From positions 13,178,626-13,242,625 of the forward strand of contig BSYO01000002.1 in NCBI GenBank assembly GCA_033239525.1: a stretch of DNA of 64,000 bases, read 5' to 3'. The stretch is from Nepenthes gracilis. Taxonomy: Eukaryota > Streptophyta > Magnoliopsida > Caryophyllales > Nepenthaceae. Position numbers and translations under genes: made by a program. A model generated the notes under the pieces. It had not been told where the DNA came from and searched no databases. It saw only the letters and a program-made list of their open reading frames with translations. Every line of letters starts with the position of its first letter. Within the stretch, counting starts at the first letter, position 1. Shown piece by piece: positions 33,400 through 43,701 of the stretch.

Positions 33400-34070
33400 T
33401 TGGGGACATGTCAGAGCCGATTGACAATAGTAACAAAAATTCGGAGTTTTCTTAAAATGGAAGGTTATTATCGGACATCAATAGAGAATTTTTTAGGGAT
33501 TATTATATCTTTGACTTGTTTAACTCAGAAAAGGATGGAGTTCATTCGGAATGAGGAATGTAATAAAATTTACTTACCAATAAAAAAAAAAAGAGGAATG
33601 CAATAAAAGCTTTCAAGAGTTAAAGAATTGCTTAACAACCGGCCCAATATTGGTGATTTTGAAAAAAATTTGTAGAATTTGTTATTTATTGTGATGTATC
33701 AAAAATTAGATTGGCTTGCGTCTTAATATAATATGAAAAAGTGATTGTGTATGAATTGAGACAATTAAAGACATATGAAATAAATTATCTAATGTATGAT
33801 TTGAAATTGATGGCGGTGGTTTTTATACAAAATCTAGAGGCACTATCTTTATAGGAGCGATTTCTGGTATATTCTAATAATAAGAGTTTAAAATATTTAT
33901 TATCATAAAAAAAGCAAAACATGAGGTAAATGAGCCGTCAAACAATGAATGTAATGGTTCATTTGAAGTTCAAAGAGATTGAGATATTGAAATGTATGAA
34001 AAAAATGTATTATCAAGAGGCATTCCCAATATATGTGAATGACTTTGTCTTATTTTCAGATACAATTAGT
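33400..34070 (+). pseudogene. decayed chromovirus RT end and RNase H
   Basis: Continues the pol cut off at 30370. TIVTKIRSFLKMEGYYR (about 33424-33474) and TQKRMEFIRNEEC (about 33520-33560) match the RT-RNase H junction; then KLRICYLL-like, IGLRL and ETIKDI-like remnants of the RNase H core follow to about 33900, with a KSLKYLL-like piece (SLKYLLS in shifted form) near 33885. Interrupted after NEEC by a 32-bp L1 tail at 33561. Stops are frequent. Confidence 0.6.
33561..33592 (+). mobile_element. ultra-short (32-bp) L1 tail insertion
   Basis: TAATAAAATTTACTTACCAA followed by T and A-run, placed between two copies of GAGGAATG (33553-33560 and 33593-33600). Removing it and one repeat restores the reading NEECNKSFQE of the host RNase H segment. 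It is a 5'-truncated L1-type insertion consisting of little more than the 3' tail. Confidence 0.8.
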
Positions 34071-34086
34071 GAAAATAAGATGATTA

Positions 34087-35124
34087 TTTTTTTTATAAGT
34101 AAGTAAATTAAATTAAAAGAAAAGAAGAACAAGATCTGTGTTCAGTCTATAAGTGCTTTTCCGACTGAAAGATAAAACAGAGACGTTGGGGTATACCTCG
34201 CACAATATAAACATGTTATAAAAACAAAGGAAACATTACCAAGGAATAGGAATACAGTTATTTTATGCGGATAGACACCGAACAAAGACCTAGCCCATAG
34301 GCCTGTACAAAGCTGGACAAGCTGATTTACTGGTAATCCGTAGCCCGCTATGCAAACTTTTGGGACCATGCAATTCTGATCCAATCCTGAATATCCATTT
34401 CATATCGAAGATCAGCAAAGAGGGTAAGAGAGTGATTTGTCATGTAGGAATTGTTCTAGTCCGCCAATCAGCTCCTACTCGAACACCGAGCACCAAGGCT
34501 CAAATCAGCACTCGCTAAGGCATAATTCGTAACTGTCAGGAATTTTTTTTTTTCAAGGCATACCGGCATAGTGACCATACCGGTCAGCACACCCATCTCG
34601 ACAGTTGGCATCATACCGAGCAAAATGCAACAGCCACCCATTCCAGCCTTTGGCAGCATATCGGCAAAAATGCAGCAGCCAGGTAATTTGGTTGCATACC
34701 TGGCAAAATGCAACCGGGATAAAACAAAACCAACAGTCAGCCCAAAGAACCATTCCGAAAATTGGATCACATCAGCATGTCATACTAGTCAGAACTCCTA
34801 TCCATCCCGATACAATCATCCCAGCCCATTGATCCCTGGCATTCTAGGAATTCATCCCTGGCATTCCATATGGAAAACCCATCCTTGGCATTCCTTACTG
34901 AAAACCCATCCCTGGCAATCCATCCCTGCCAACTTTTTTTTTTAATCCAAACCAAATAAAATGCCTACCGTCCTAGCATGACTAGCAAACTGCACCCACT
35001 AGTTCAATCCAGCCCAGCAAAGCCTTGCGCCAGGCCAACTCATACAAACCATCCCGGCATTTTCCTGCATACCAGGCAAAGCAAACCGGGCAAAACCTCA
35101 TACCGGCCAATTGGACCATCCTGA
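34087..35124 (-). mobile_element. L1-tailed retroposon C
   Basis: Flanked by AAAATAAGATGATTA (ending 34086) and AAAATAAGAGGATTA (35125-35139), a 15-bp target duplication with one mismatch. The left end is a T-run then ATAAGTAAGTAAATT, so the minus strand ends in an ACTTACTT-type tail plus poly(A). Near that end the minus strand reads AGTCGGAAAAGCACTT, shared with A and D. The body has tandem-like words such as CATCCCTGGCATTC (34830-34930) and CATACCGGC/TGCCAAA (34560-34700). No protein recognised. It interrupts the chromovirus pol between RNase H and integrase. Confidence 0.7.
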
Positions 35125-35139
35125 AAAATAAGAGGATTA

Positions 35140-35700
35140 AATGAATTTAAATAGATAATCTACTCCGAATAGACATTGCCGCCGATTTGAGTAGATAACC
35201 AATGGCTGATTTTAGTGTGCAAGACTTTATTGATTAAAATATACTATTCACTTATGGATTAATAAGATGTATTAAGATTTGAAAAAAATTTATTGGTGGC
35301 ACAATATGAAGAGAGAACTTATGACTTATATAAAAAGATATTTGATTTGTCAATAAGTTAAGGTTGAGCATAGAAAACCATCGAATTTTTCTCAACCTAA
35401 ATCGATCCCTACATTGAAGTGGCAGTATAAAATGATTGGCTTTGTGGTGGATTTGTTAACAATGTCGAGAAAATACAATGCTGTTTGGATGATCATAGAT
35501 TAATTAATCAAGTCAACCAATTTTATTGTAGCTCTGATAACATTTTTTAAGAATTGTTTGATGAAATAATATATTAATAATGTAGCCAAACTTTATAGAA
35601 TACCAACTTCAATTGTGTTGGATCACTATTTACATTTTGTCTCAAAATTTTAGAGAAGTTTATACCGAATATTACATACCAACTTAAAATTAAAGAAGAT
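35140..35700 (+). pseudogene. decayed chromovirus integrase
   Basis: KKIYWWHNMKRELMTYIKR (about 35285-35340), KWQYKMIGFVVDLLTM (about 35425-35465), KYNAVWMIID and STNFIVAL (about 35475-35530), then NNVAKLYRIPTSIVLDHYLHF (about 35578-35640), matching in order the zinc-binding region and core of a Del/Tekay integrase. Stops and frameshifts throughout. The chromodomain and the 3' LTR of this copy are not seen, as recognisable sequence ends near 35700. Confidence 0.7.
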
Positions 35701-35838
35701 TATGATGACCCAGCTTAGGACCTTTACGTCAATGTCGCCTCCCAGTGAAAGAAGATACCAGCTCCCACTTTTGCTGCAGGTGAACTGGTGAATGAATGTA
35801 AACTGTCCAATCCAGGGCATATGAAGGAAAGCTGAGTT

Positions 35839-36073
35839 CTACAAGAAGCGTTCGAAATCTGTCAATCCAGGCTTCCATCTCTGTGTGAGCTGTTTACATT
35901 CGATATTGGATTCATCCCCCTCGGAATCATTCAACCCACAGACCACATCACATCCTTCAAACCTTTGTTTATCTGATAAACCGTACGTATCTCTGATGGT
36001 ACTCAATTGGCCGTGCCGAAGCCGTACTCCATTTTTGTAAACTGGGTCTATTCCAGAAATTTTGTTCTTCCCA
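35839..36073 (-). other. exon-like fragment, family not recognised
   Basis: On the minus strand a T-rich tract ending in TTTTTTAG (acceptor-like) is followed by an open frame of about 78 codons: GKNKISGIDPVYKNGVRLRH, then DTYGLSDKQRFEGCDVVCG, and ending TDFERFL before TAG 35839-35841. GC content and codon use differ from the surrounding AT-rich, stop-filled DNA. It could be an exon of a host gene or one carried in by a transposon. No start codon or matching donor was established. Confidence 0.3.
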
Positions 36074-36082
36074 CTAAAAAAT

Positions 36083-36363
36083 TTAAGAAAAAGTCAGAAA
36101 ATATGTAAAATCAAGTTAATGATAACTTTTCTTTACATCCCCTTTCATCGGAGCAGGTGCATGTCTGAAACTTCCGTGCTACTAATGGTTGAATCAATTT
36201 AATTATTGTATATAATATTATATTATATTATATTATATTATAAAATATCTCCACTGTTCAAATATGTGACGGTAAAATCTGACTGACTCGTAGAAAAAGG
36301 GGGAAAGACGGAATGAATCAGATGGAGACAACATCAGATCAAACTGATAAAATTAGATCACAA
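36083..36363. other. AT-rich spacer with (ATATT)n
   Basis: No gene seen. A pentanucleotide ATATT repeat lies at about 36212-36242. The last bases AAGAC (36364-36368) are the left target duplication of the copia element. Confidence 0.6.
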
Positions 36364-36368
36364 AAGAC

Positions 36369-37053
36369 TGTTGGGGTCACTCCCGAGTGGCCTTTTGTCC
36401 GCGGACTCCATTGGAATAATGGACGAGGACTTTGCTTGGTGCGTCATGTCCGAGAGGATTTGGACGAGGACTCCATCCACGCGTGCGTTGACTTATTCTC
36501 TCATTAATGATCTGCGGCAGCAATAAATGCGGGCATTGGAAGTTGTGGGCCGCCACAACTTCCAAGACGGTTGCAGGCCCTCACAAAGCGTGCGGCGTGA
36601 CGCACGGCCCGGCAGTAACATGCCCCGCCACCCTGGCGCTAGGGTGGCTGGGTAGACTCCTAGGGTAGTGAATAATATATTTTTATTCATGTGTATATAT
36701 ATAGGTGTGCAGAGATCATTTATGTAGTAGTGAGAGAGGTTGGTGAGTTGTGGTGTGTGCCTTTGTGAGCAACCACTTTGTGAGACTTGTGAGAGAAATA
36801 CTTTAGTAAGAGAAAGTTGTACACTTGAGATTGCTTTTCTTTAGTTTGAGCTTGTGTAGCTAACACTTGTAAACAATCCTTTATAGTGTATTCTTTCGTG
36901 ATTTTTTCCTTGTTTAACGAAGGGTTTTCCACGTTAAATTCGTGTGTTCCCTCTCATATTTCTCTCTACCTCTCCCGACCGTCCGAGAGCTTTGCTCTCT
37001 GTTCCTGCCCGAGCGTTGTGTCCGCTCGGTCTTCCGCGCGTTTTGCTCCAACA
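36369..37053 (+). repeat. 5' LTR of the copia element
   Basis: 685 bp. A TATATATATAGG box near 36694-36705 fits a promoter. The segment at 36580-36616 differs strongly from the other LTR and contains CGTGCG-loop-CGCACG (36589-36606). Confidence 0.92.
36589..36606. repeat. short palindrome in the 5' LTR
   Basis: CGTGCG, a six-base loop GCGTGA, then CGCACG. It lies in U3, about 90-100 bases before the TATA box. The equivalent place in the 3' LTR has a different and longer palindrome. Confidence 0.7.
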
Positions 37054-37055
37054 AG

Positions 37056-37068
37056 TGGTATCGGAGAT
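37056..37068 (+). other. primer binding site, tRNA-iMet-like
   Basis: TGGTATCGGAGAT begins two bases after the 5' LTR, close to the TGGTATCAGAGC site used by most copia elements. Confidence 0.8.
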
Positions 37069-37106
37069 AAGGTCATTTGTGCGGTGATCTTTGCTTGTTA
37101 TCAAAA

Positions 37107-37860
37107 ATGGAGTTTGGCAAAGAAGATGGTTTGTTTGAACGGTTCAAACTTTGACATCTGGCGCGAGCAAAATGTCCGACTTGCTTTTAAATCAAGTCTA
37201 TGCACGATCCGGTCTTCTCCTCCGAAAACCGTCGACGAAAACGGACGAGGTCCGGGCGTTGGAGCACAAACAAAGTGCGGGTTCATCAGGCAATTTGTGG
37301 ACGAGAACGTGTATAACCATGTTCGTAGAGAGACAAATGCCAAAGCCCTTTGGGAGAAGCTCGAGAAGCTCTTTGCCTCCAAATCTGGTAACAATAAAAT
37401 TTACCATTTGATGCGGTTGGTCCATATCCGGTACAAGGACGGATCTTCTGTTGCCGACCACCTAAATGAGTTTGAGGGATGCGTGGACCGGCTCAACAGT
37501 ATGGGCATTAAGTTCGAGGACGAAGTGCTAGGACTTTGGCTCCTAGCAACCCTCCCGGACTCTTGGGAAACCATGAGGGTCACGATCGCCAACACAGCTC
37601 CGAACAGTGTGGTGACACTGGAGATGGTGAAGGGAGCAGTGTTGAACGAGGAAGTACGACGGCTTTCTCAGGGAACGTCTACCTCTCAGCAGCCCGAGGT
37701 CCTTGTCACGGAATCGAGGGAAGAAGCCGAGGACGTGGCCCAAAGTCTGAAGACAAAGGGCGGAGTAAGTCACGTTCCTGTATCAAGACATGGAGTGCCA
37801 TCATTGTGGCAAGAAGGGCCACATCAAAAAGTTCTCTACAAATGGAAGCGTGAGAACGCT
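37107..37860 (+). pseudogene. copia gag, frameshifted
   Basis: ATG 37107 gives MEFGKEDGLFERF, then a stop; the neighbouring frame carries on with NGSNFDIWREQNVR. Further on: FVDENVYNHVRRETNAKALW, EKLEKLFASKSGNNKIYHL, YKDGSSVADHLNEFEGCVDR and WLLATLPDSWETMRVTIAN, a clear copia Gag (UBN2) core. Near 37720 the frame slips; the CCHC knuckle reads CHHCGKKGHIKKF at about 37796-37835, but a base is lost where the last cysteine should be. At least three small indels. A long frame (36886-38709) stays open through these shifts by chance, so its translation is a mosaic of frames and not a real protein. Confidence 0.85.
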
Positions 37861-39410
37861 GGGGAAGCGAAGAGGCGAAAAGAGACGAGACGAGGAAGAG
37901 CCCTCGGTCTCTCAAGTGTGACAGGAGAGGATCTCCTCTTAACTTGTGAGTCTCGAGGACTTGATGGGCAGGCGAATGCCCTCGGATTGGGTAGTGGACT
38001 CGGCGCTTCACCCACGTTACCTCCAGAGAGAATCAAGCCTCCACTTATACTCCTTGTGCCCGGAGTACCGAGAATGGGCAATAAGCGGGCGTCCGAGTTC
38101 ATAGGACGAGGAGACATCACGTTGGTGATAAGTACTGGAGCCAGGCTGACTCTAAAGGACGTCCGGCACGTCCCTGACATCAGGCTAAACATCATCTCAG
38201 TTGGGCGACTGGATGATGAAGGTTACTGCAGCGTCTTCTGTGACGGCAGTATCAAAATGACCAAGGGCTCCATGGTCATTGCCCGAGGACCTAAGGCATC
38301 TGGCCTTTATGTTTTGAAAGCTCAGGCTGAAGTGGCTGAGGTGAATGCCACGAGGAGTGTGGAGTCCTCGAACCTTTGGCACAAGAGGCTCGGACACATG
38401 AGTGAGCGTGGCATGGGTCACTTGGCCGGGAAGGGTCTCATCCCTGAGATGGATGGGGACATGCTCAGGACGTGTCCTCACCGCATGGCGGGGAACAAAG
38501 AAGAGTCTCCTTCTCCGGAGACGAAACTTCAGAAGTCCGAGATCTTGGAGCTTGTACACACGGACGTGTGTGGCCCTCTCCGGAGAAGTCTTTTGGAGGT
38601 GCATGACTTTGTGACCTTCATAGACGATTGCTCAAGGAAGCCGTGGGTGTTTCCATCAAGACCAAGGACCAGTCGCGGAAATATTTCAACAGTTCCACGT
38701 CCTTGTTGAGCGGGAGACCGGGAGGAGACTAAAGGCAATAAGGAGTGACAACGGTGGCGAGTATATTGGGCGGTTTGATGCCTCTTGCAGAGCTCATGGC
38801 ATCAAACATCGAAGACTCCACCAAAGACGCCACGGATGAACGGAGTGGCCGAAAGGATGAACCGCACCCTCATGGAAAGGGTCGGTGCATGCCGTGCGAG
38901 GCAAGGCCGAGGATCTTTTTGGGCCGAGGCCTTGAGGACGGCCGCCCATGTTATTAACCGCCGCCCGGAAGCCTCTCGCACGGGGAAGTTCTCGAGCTGA
39001 TTTGGACCGGGAAAGAACCAAGATACTGATCATCTGACTTTTGGCCGCAAGGCCTTTGTCCATGTTCCGAGAGATGAGGACCAAATCGGAGCCAAAGACA
39101 CTACAATGTGTCTTTCTGGGCTATGGGGAGGAAGAATTTGGGTACAGGCTTTATGACCCAAAAACGAGGAAGCTGGTTCGATCCCGTGACGTGGTCTTCG
39201 TTGAGGACGAGACCATAAAGGACATTGAGAAAAATGTGAAGTCCCCTTCTAGCACCTCCCGGACGGACACAGTTGAGATTGAAACTGTCCGTCCCGTGCC
39301 TCTTGTATCCGATGTCCTCGGATCAAGGGTGACTGCCAACCAGGATCAGGCGAGTACGGCGCCTCAGGATCAGGTTGAAGAAGTGGTACCTCGGCAGATG
39401 AGGTAGCCCA
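37861..39410 (+). pseudogene. copia protease and integrase, frameshifted
   Basis: Protease: SDWVVDSA at about 37983-38010, where the D-S-G-A-S active site has lost bases just after the Asp-Ser. Then TLKDVRHVPDIRLNIISVGR, LWHKRLGHMSERGMGHLAGK (the GAG-pre-integrase region) and LELVHTDVCGPL followed by FVTFIDDCSRK, the start of the integrase core with its first Asp. The next catalytic Asp is in IRSDNGGEYIG (about 38735-38765, another frame), and the Glu region is in MNGVAERMNRTLMERV (about 38836-38880). CVFLGYGEEEFGYRLYDPK (about 39103-39160) is the conserved segment behind the core. Several frameshifts and a stop after PRPC at 38709 break it. Confidence 0.85.
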
Positions 39411-39539
39411 AGTGAGACGGTCGCCCGCAGTGAGACGCGTCCGTCCGTCCGCCTTCGGCCCAGGAGTTTGTCCTCCTCACCGATCTTTGGAGAACCAGAG
39501 GATTTCAAGAGGCCATGAGCAAGACTTGAGAAGGATAAA

Positions 39540-40650
39540 TGGTTTGAAGCCATGGAAGAAGAAATAACTTCCCTTCATGTGAACCATACGTTTGATTGGC
39601 GGAGTTGCCTAAGGGGAAGAAGGCTCAAAGAACAAATGGGTCTTCCGCCCAAAGGCAACCGAGGACCCGAGAGCCCCAAGACACAAGGCACGACTTGTGG
39701 TCAAGGGATTTAATCAACAAAAGGGTGTTGACTTTGATGAAATTTTGCGCCCGTTGTGAAGATGTCCTCGGTCCGTGTAGTACTCGGACCGGCGCAGCCG
39801 TTGGACCTCGGAGGTTGAGCAACTAGATGTCCGGACGGCTTTTCTCCATGGAGACCTAGAGGAAGAGATCTACATGGAGCAACCAGACGGTTTTGAAGTC
39901 AAGGGAAAGGAGGGACTTGTTTGTCGTTTGAAGAAGAGCTTGTATGGGCTGAAACAGGCTCGAGACAAGTGGTATCGGAAATTCGAGTCCTGTATGGTTA
40001 AGCAAGGTTACCATAAGACATCCTCGGATCACTGTGTCTTTGTGCAGAAGTTCTCGGACAACGATTTTGTCATCCTTCTCCTTTATGTGGACGACATGCT
40101 GGTTGTCGGACAAAATAGTACTCGGATCATGGAGCTAAAGAAGCAACTAGGACAGTCTTTCGCCATGAAAGACCTCGGACCGGCGAAACAAATTCTGGGA
40201 ATCAAGATTTCTCGCGACCGAGAGGGCAAGAAGCTTTAGCTGTCCCGGAGGGGTTATATTGAAAAGGTGCTTCAAAGATTCCATATGGAAGGGTCTAAGC
40301 TTCATCGACACCCCACCGGCCAACCATTTCGATCGAGTAGCGGCGGTGTCCGTCCTCGGACACTGAAAAGGCGCGCATGAGTAAGGTTCCTTACTCCTCG
40401 GCCGTTGGCAGCCTTATGTACGCGGCCGTATGTACGCGGCCGGACATTGCTCATGCGGTTGGCCTTGTTAGCAGATTTCTATCAAACCCAGGGATGGAGC
40501 ATTGGTCTGCGGTGAAGTGGATCTTCAGATATTTGCGCGGGACCTCCAAGGTGGGTTTGATGTTTGGAGAAGAGAAGCCTCGATTAATTGCGTACACGGA
40601 CGCAGATATATATGGGGACGTTGATTCTAGGAAATCAACGTCCTGATACT
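39540..40650 (+). pseudogene. copia reverse transcriptase, partly open
   Basis: The first part is shifted (ARLVVKGFNQQKGVDFDEI near 39685-39745). From 39874 to 40239 one frame is open: EQPDGFEVKGKEGLVCRLKK, SLYGLKQARDKWYRKFE, VILLLYVDDMLVVGQNS and KDLGPAKQILGIKISRD. The catalytic Y-V-D-D box is intact at about 40084-40095. A TAG at 40237-40239 ends the frame; then frame 40377-40646 gives VPYSSAVGSLMYAAVCTRPD and HWSAVKWIFRYLRGTSKVG, where a short CGCGGCC-rich duplication sits near 40420-40440. The polymerase core itself looks well kept. Confidence 0.88.
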
Positions 40651-41058
40651 TGGTAAAATTTGCGGGAGGGGGTCTCCCGGCAGTCCAATTCTACGTAGTG
40701 CGTCGCTCTCGACCACGTATGCGAGTTCATTGCCGTGACCGAGGCCTGCAAGGAAATGCTGTGGATGAAGAGGTTCGTCCAAGAATTGGGTCTAAGGCAA
40801 GAGGCGTACGAGATCCTTTGTGATAGTCAGAGTGCCATTCACTTATGTAAAAACTCCTCATTCCATTCTCGGTCAAAACACATTGACGTGCGATATCATT
40901 GGGTGAGAGATGTTTTTGATGATGGGCAGCTATCAATTGGAAAGGTCCGATCGGAAGAAAATGGCTCGGACATGTTAACCAAGATTTTGCCAAAGGGGAA
41001 GCTGGAAGCTTGTTGTGACATTGCTGGTCTAACTAACCTTACTCCCACTCGGTCGTGA
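40651..41058 (+). pseudogene. copia RNase H end
   Basis: The frame 40735-41058 gives TEACKEMLWMKRFVQELGL, ILCDSQSAIHLCKNSSFHSR, KHIDVRYHWVRDVFDDGQL and GSDMLTKILPKGKLEAC, the usual C-terminus of copia polyproteins, ending at TGA 41056-41058. The start of the domain (AYTDADIYGDVDSRKSTS) is upstream, separated by a stop and shift near 40646. Confidence 0.87.
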
Positions 41059-41067
41059 GGGGAAGTT
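41055..41067 (+). other. polypurine tract of the copia element
   Basis: GTGAGGGGAAGTT stands directly before the 3' LTR and overlaps the stop codon of pol by a few bases. Confidence 0.7.
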
Positions 41068-41750
41068 TGTTGGGGTCACTCCCGAGTGGCCTTTTGTCCG
41101 CGGACTCCATTGGAATAATGGACGAGGACTTTGCTTGGTGCGTCATGTCCGAGAGGATTTGGACGAGGACTCCATCCACGCGTGCGTTGACTTATTCTCT
41201 CATTAATGATCTGCGGCAGCAATAAATGCGGGCATTGGAAGTTGTGGGCCGCCACAACTTCCAAGACGGTTGCAGGCCTGCCAGGCGTGCGTCTGACAGA
41301 CGGCCTGGCAGGCAACATGCCCTGCCACCCTGGCGCTAGGGTGGCTGGGTAGACTCCTAGGGTAGTGAATAATATATTTTTATTCATGTGTATATATATA
41401 GGTGTGCAGAGATCATTTATGGAGTAGTGAGAGAGGTTGGTGAGTTGTGGTGTGTGCCTTTGTGAGCAACCACTTTGTGAGACTTGTGAGAGAAATACTT
41501 TAGTAAGAGAAAGTTGTACACTTGAGATTGCTTTTCTTTAGTTTGAGCTTGTGTAGCTAACACTTGTAAACAATCCTTTATAGTGTATTCTTTCGTGGTT
41601 TTTCCCTTGTTTAACGAAGGGTTTTCCACGTTAAATTCGTGTGTTCCCTCTCATATTTCTCTCTACCTCTCCCGACCGTCCGAGAGCTTTGCTCTCTGTT
41701 CCTGTCCGAGCGTTGTGTCCGCTCGGTCTTCCGCGCGTTTTGCTCCAACA
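41068..41750 (+). repeat. 3' LTR of the copia element
   Basis: 683 bp, nearly identical to the 5' LTR except at 41279-41313. Confidence 0.92.
41276..41313. repeat. 38-base palindrome in the 3' LTR
   Basis: GCCTGCCAGGC pairs with GCCTGGCAGGC (11 bases), and inside it CGTCTG pairs with CAGACG around a single A, with a three-base bulge (GTG) on one side. It lies in U3 upstream of the TATA box. The same place in the 5' LTR carries another sequence with its own palindrome. Confidence 0.85.
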
Positions 41751-41755
41751 AAGAC

Positions 41756-42062
41756 TACAAAGCTACAGTTGTTATGGGATTAACAAGAAATAGAAATGTT
41801 TGGAAATAGAAATGTTTGGAGACATCTTTGAATTATTCTTCAAATAATTTCTGTTAATATGACTCGTATTTATCTATTTTTTTTTTTTCAATTTGAGTCT
41901 ATCAATTAAAATAAATAAATAAAATGTTATGTTATCAAGATATCCCATAGGTGGCTAAAGAAATAAAAATAGGTTTGAGAGAGAGAGAGAGAGAAAGAGT
42001 GATGGATTGATTAGTACGTCATTTGACAGAAAATTTAAACGAATAAACAATGATAAAAATAA
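41756..42062. other. spacer between two copia elements
   Basis: No gene seen. A T-run at about 41877-41889 and a (GA)n tract at about 41977-41998. Its end, GAATA at 42063-42067, is the target duplication of the next element. Confidence 0.6.
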
Positions 42063-42067
42063 GAATA

Positions 42068-42386
42068 TGTAAGGAAACGCCTATCAGGAAGTGGGCAAAG
42101 ACGAAGGAGGAAGACGAAGAACGAAAAATGAAATCGAGTGCTGTGTTAGAAAATGGAAAAGAAAACTGGCAACACATTAATTCGGCTAAACCGCCGTCTG
42201 CATATTTTGCACACACATCAAGGACGGACGCATACAACGTATATATACACTAGATTATACAACGGTAAACAACTAATACCAAAAATAAAATATACACAAT
42301 CCTAAAATACATTAATACTAATATTCCCAAAATACAAAATGCTAACTAAAATATAATATAAAATATTTACGAGATATTTTCTAATA
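42068..42386 (-). repeat. 3' LTR of the minus-strand copia element
   Basis: 319 bp; differs from the copy at 47031-47349 at roughly a dozen places. It is followed on the right by the purine tract (minus strand GCGGGGGAC, 42387-42395). Confidence 0.9.
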
Positions 42387-43701
42387 GTCCCCCGCAAGAT
42401 GGAGCATATATATTTATAATGCCCATCTTGGACAAGTGTAAGTTCAAACGATGTGACGGCAGCGGCTTGGTGAAAATGTCCGCTAGCTGATTGTGAGCGG
42501 TGACATGATGTGAGCGATTATGTCCTTCTTGTATTTTGTCACGAATGAGATGACAGTCCAGCTCGATATGTTTGGTGCGTTCATGGAAGACTGGATTCGC
42601 AGCAATGTGAAGAGCGACTTGATTATCACAATATAACAATGCTGCCTGAGGATGTGAAACCTGCAAATCAGTTAAAATATAACGAAGCTAAGATAATTCA
42701 CAACATGTCGTAGCCATGGAACGATATTCTTCTTCAGCAGATGAGCGGGAAACCACGGATTATTTCTTGCATTTTCAGGAAATAAGGGAGTTCCCAAGAA
42801 AGACACAATAACCGGTGAGTGATCTACGTGTGTCTGGACAAAATGCCCAATCTGCATCGCAGAAGGCTTGTAGTTGAATGGTAGATGTTGAAGAGAGCAA
42901 TATGCCTTGTCCAGGGTTGAGTTTTAAGTATCGCAAAACTTGGTGTGCCGCATTCAAATGATTCGAGGTAGGTTGATTCATAAACTGGCTTAAAATTTGT
43001 ACTGCATAGGTGATGTCTGGTCGAATAACGGTGAAATAAAGGAGGCGACCAATGAGACGTCGATACACACTGGATCTTGTTAGAGCAACTCCGGTTTGCT
43101 TACTTAATTTCAAGTTTTGATCCATGGGCAATTTCTGAGGTTTGCAACCGATGGTGCCAGAGTCAGCCAAAATATCGATGGTGTACTTTCTTTGACAGAT
43201 GTGGATGCCTTGTTGTGATCGAGCAACTTCTATGCCGAGAAAGTATCGGAGAACACCTAAGTCTTTGATTTTGAAGGTGTGATTAAGAAAGGTTTTGATA
43301 GAAGCTATTGTATCCAAGCAATTACTGGCAACGAGGATGTCATCAACATACACGAGGAGAGTTATAAAGGATTTATTGTCTTGCTTAGTGAATAAGCTAT
43401 AATCGGCCTTTGATTGAGTGAAGCCGAAGAGGATCAAGGAGCTGGATAGTTTTGAATACCATTGTCTAGAAGCTTGTTTAAGATAGTAAATACTCTTTGA
43501 CAATTTACAAACCTGGTTGGGTTTTGTTGTGGTGTAGCCGGGAGGTGGTTTCATATAGATTTCTTCATTTAAGGTTCCGTTTAGAAAGGCATTGTTAACA
43601 TCAAAGTGATATAAATGCCATCCTTTTATGGCCGCAACCACTAAGAGGCAGCGCACATTGGTAAGTTTAGCAACCGGAGAAAAGGTTTCATGGTAATCCA
43701 C
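42387..43701 (-). pseudogene. copia reverse transcriptase and RNase H
   Basis: The frame 42775-43701 begins DYHETFSPVAKLTNVRCLLV and contains WHLYHFDVNNAFLNGTLNEE, ICQRKYTIDILADSG, FITLLVYVDDILVASN (catalytic Y-V-D-D intact) and VYRRLIGRLLYFTVIRPDIT. The RNase H continues as FCDADWAFCPDTRRSLTGYC, then a shift near 42780-42800. The end lies in frame 42367-42666: [36 protein letters not shown] and [13 protein letters not shown]. The last residues run into the LTR. The polymerase core looks well kept; a shift between the two frames inactivates RNase H. Confidence 0.88.

Larger units (their letters stand above)
36369..41750 (+). mobile_element. Ty1/copia element, complete with LTRs, TSD AAGAC
   Basis: A 5382-bp element flanked by AAGAC on both sides (36364-36368 and 41751-41755). 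LTRs at 36369-37053 and 41068-41750 begin TGTTGGGGTC and end GCTCCAACA. An iMet-type primer site, gag, protease, integrase, RT, RNase H and purine tract follow in the copia order (integrase before RT). The lineage looks Tork-like from the Gag and RT wording. The LTRs are nearly identical apart from one palindromic block, yet the coding part contains many one-base and two-base shifts, so this copy cannot make a full polyprotein. Confidence 0.93.

Noticed and set aside
30420..33413. Exact ends for the LTR-like block, using TATCA/TGTCA as target duplication
   Set aside because: The two five-base words differ by one base, and the pol reading does not rejoin properly at those points. Ends are left unresolved.
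36886..38709. 607-codon open frame as one intact gene
   Set aside because: It starts inside the LTR and passes through copia gag, knuckle, protease and integrase in changing frames. The openness across several indels is accidental; the recognisable domains are split among frames.
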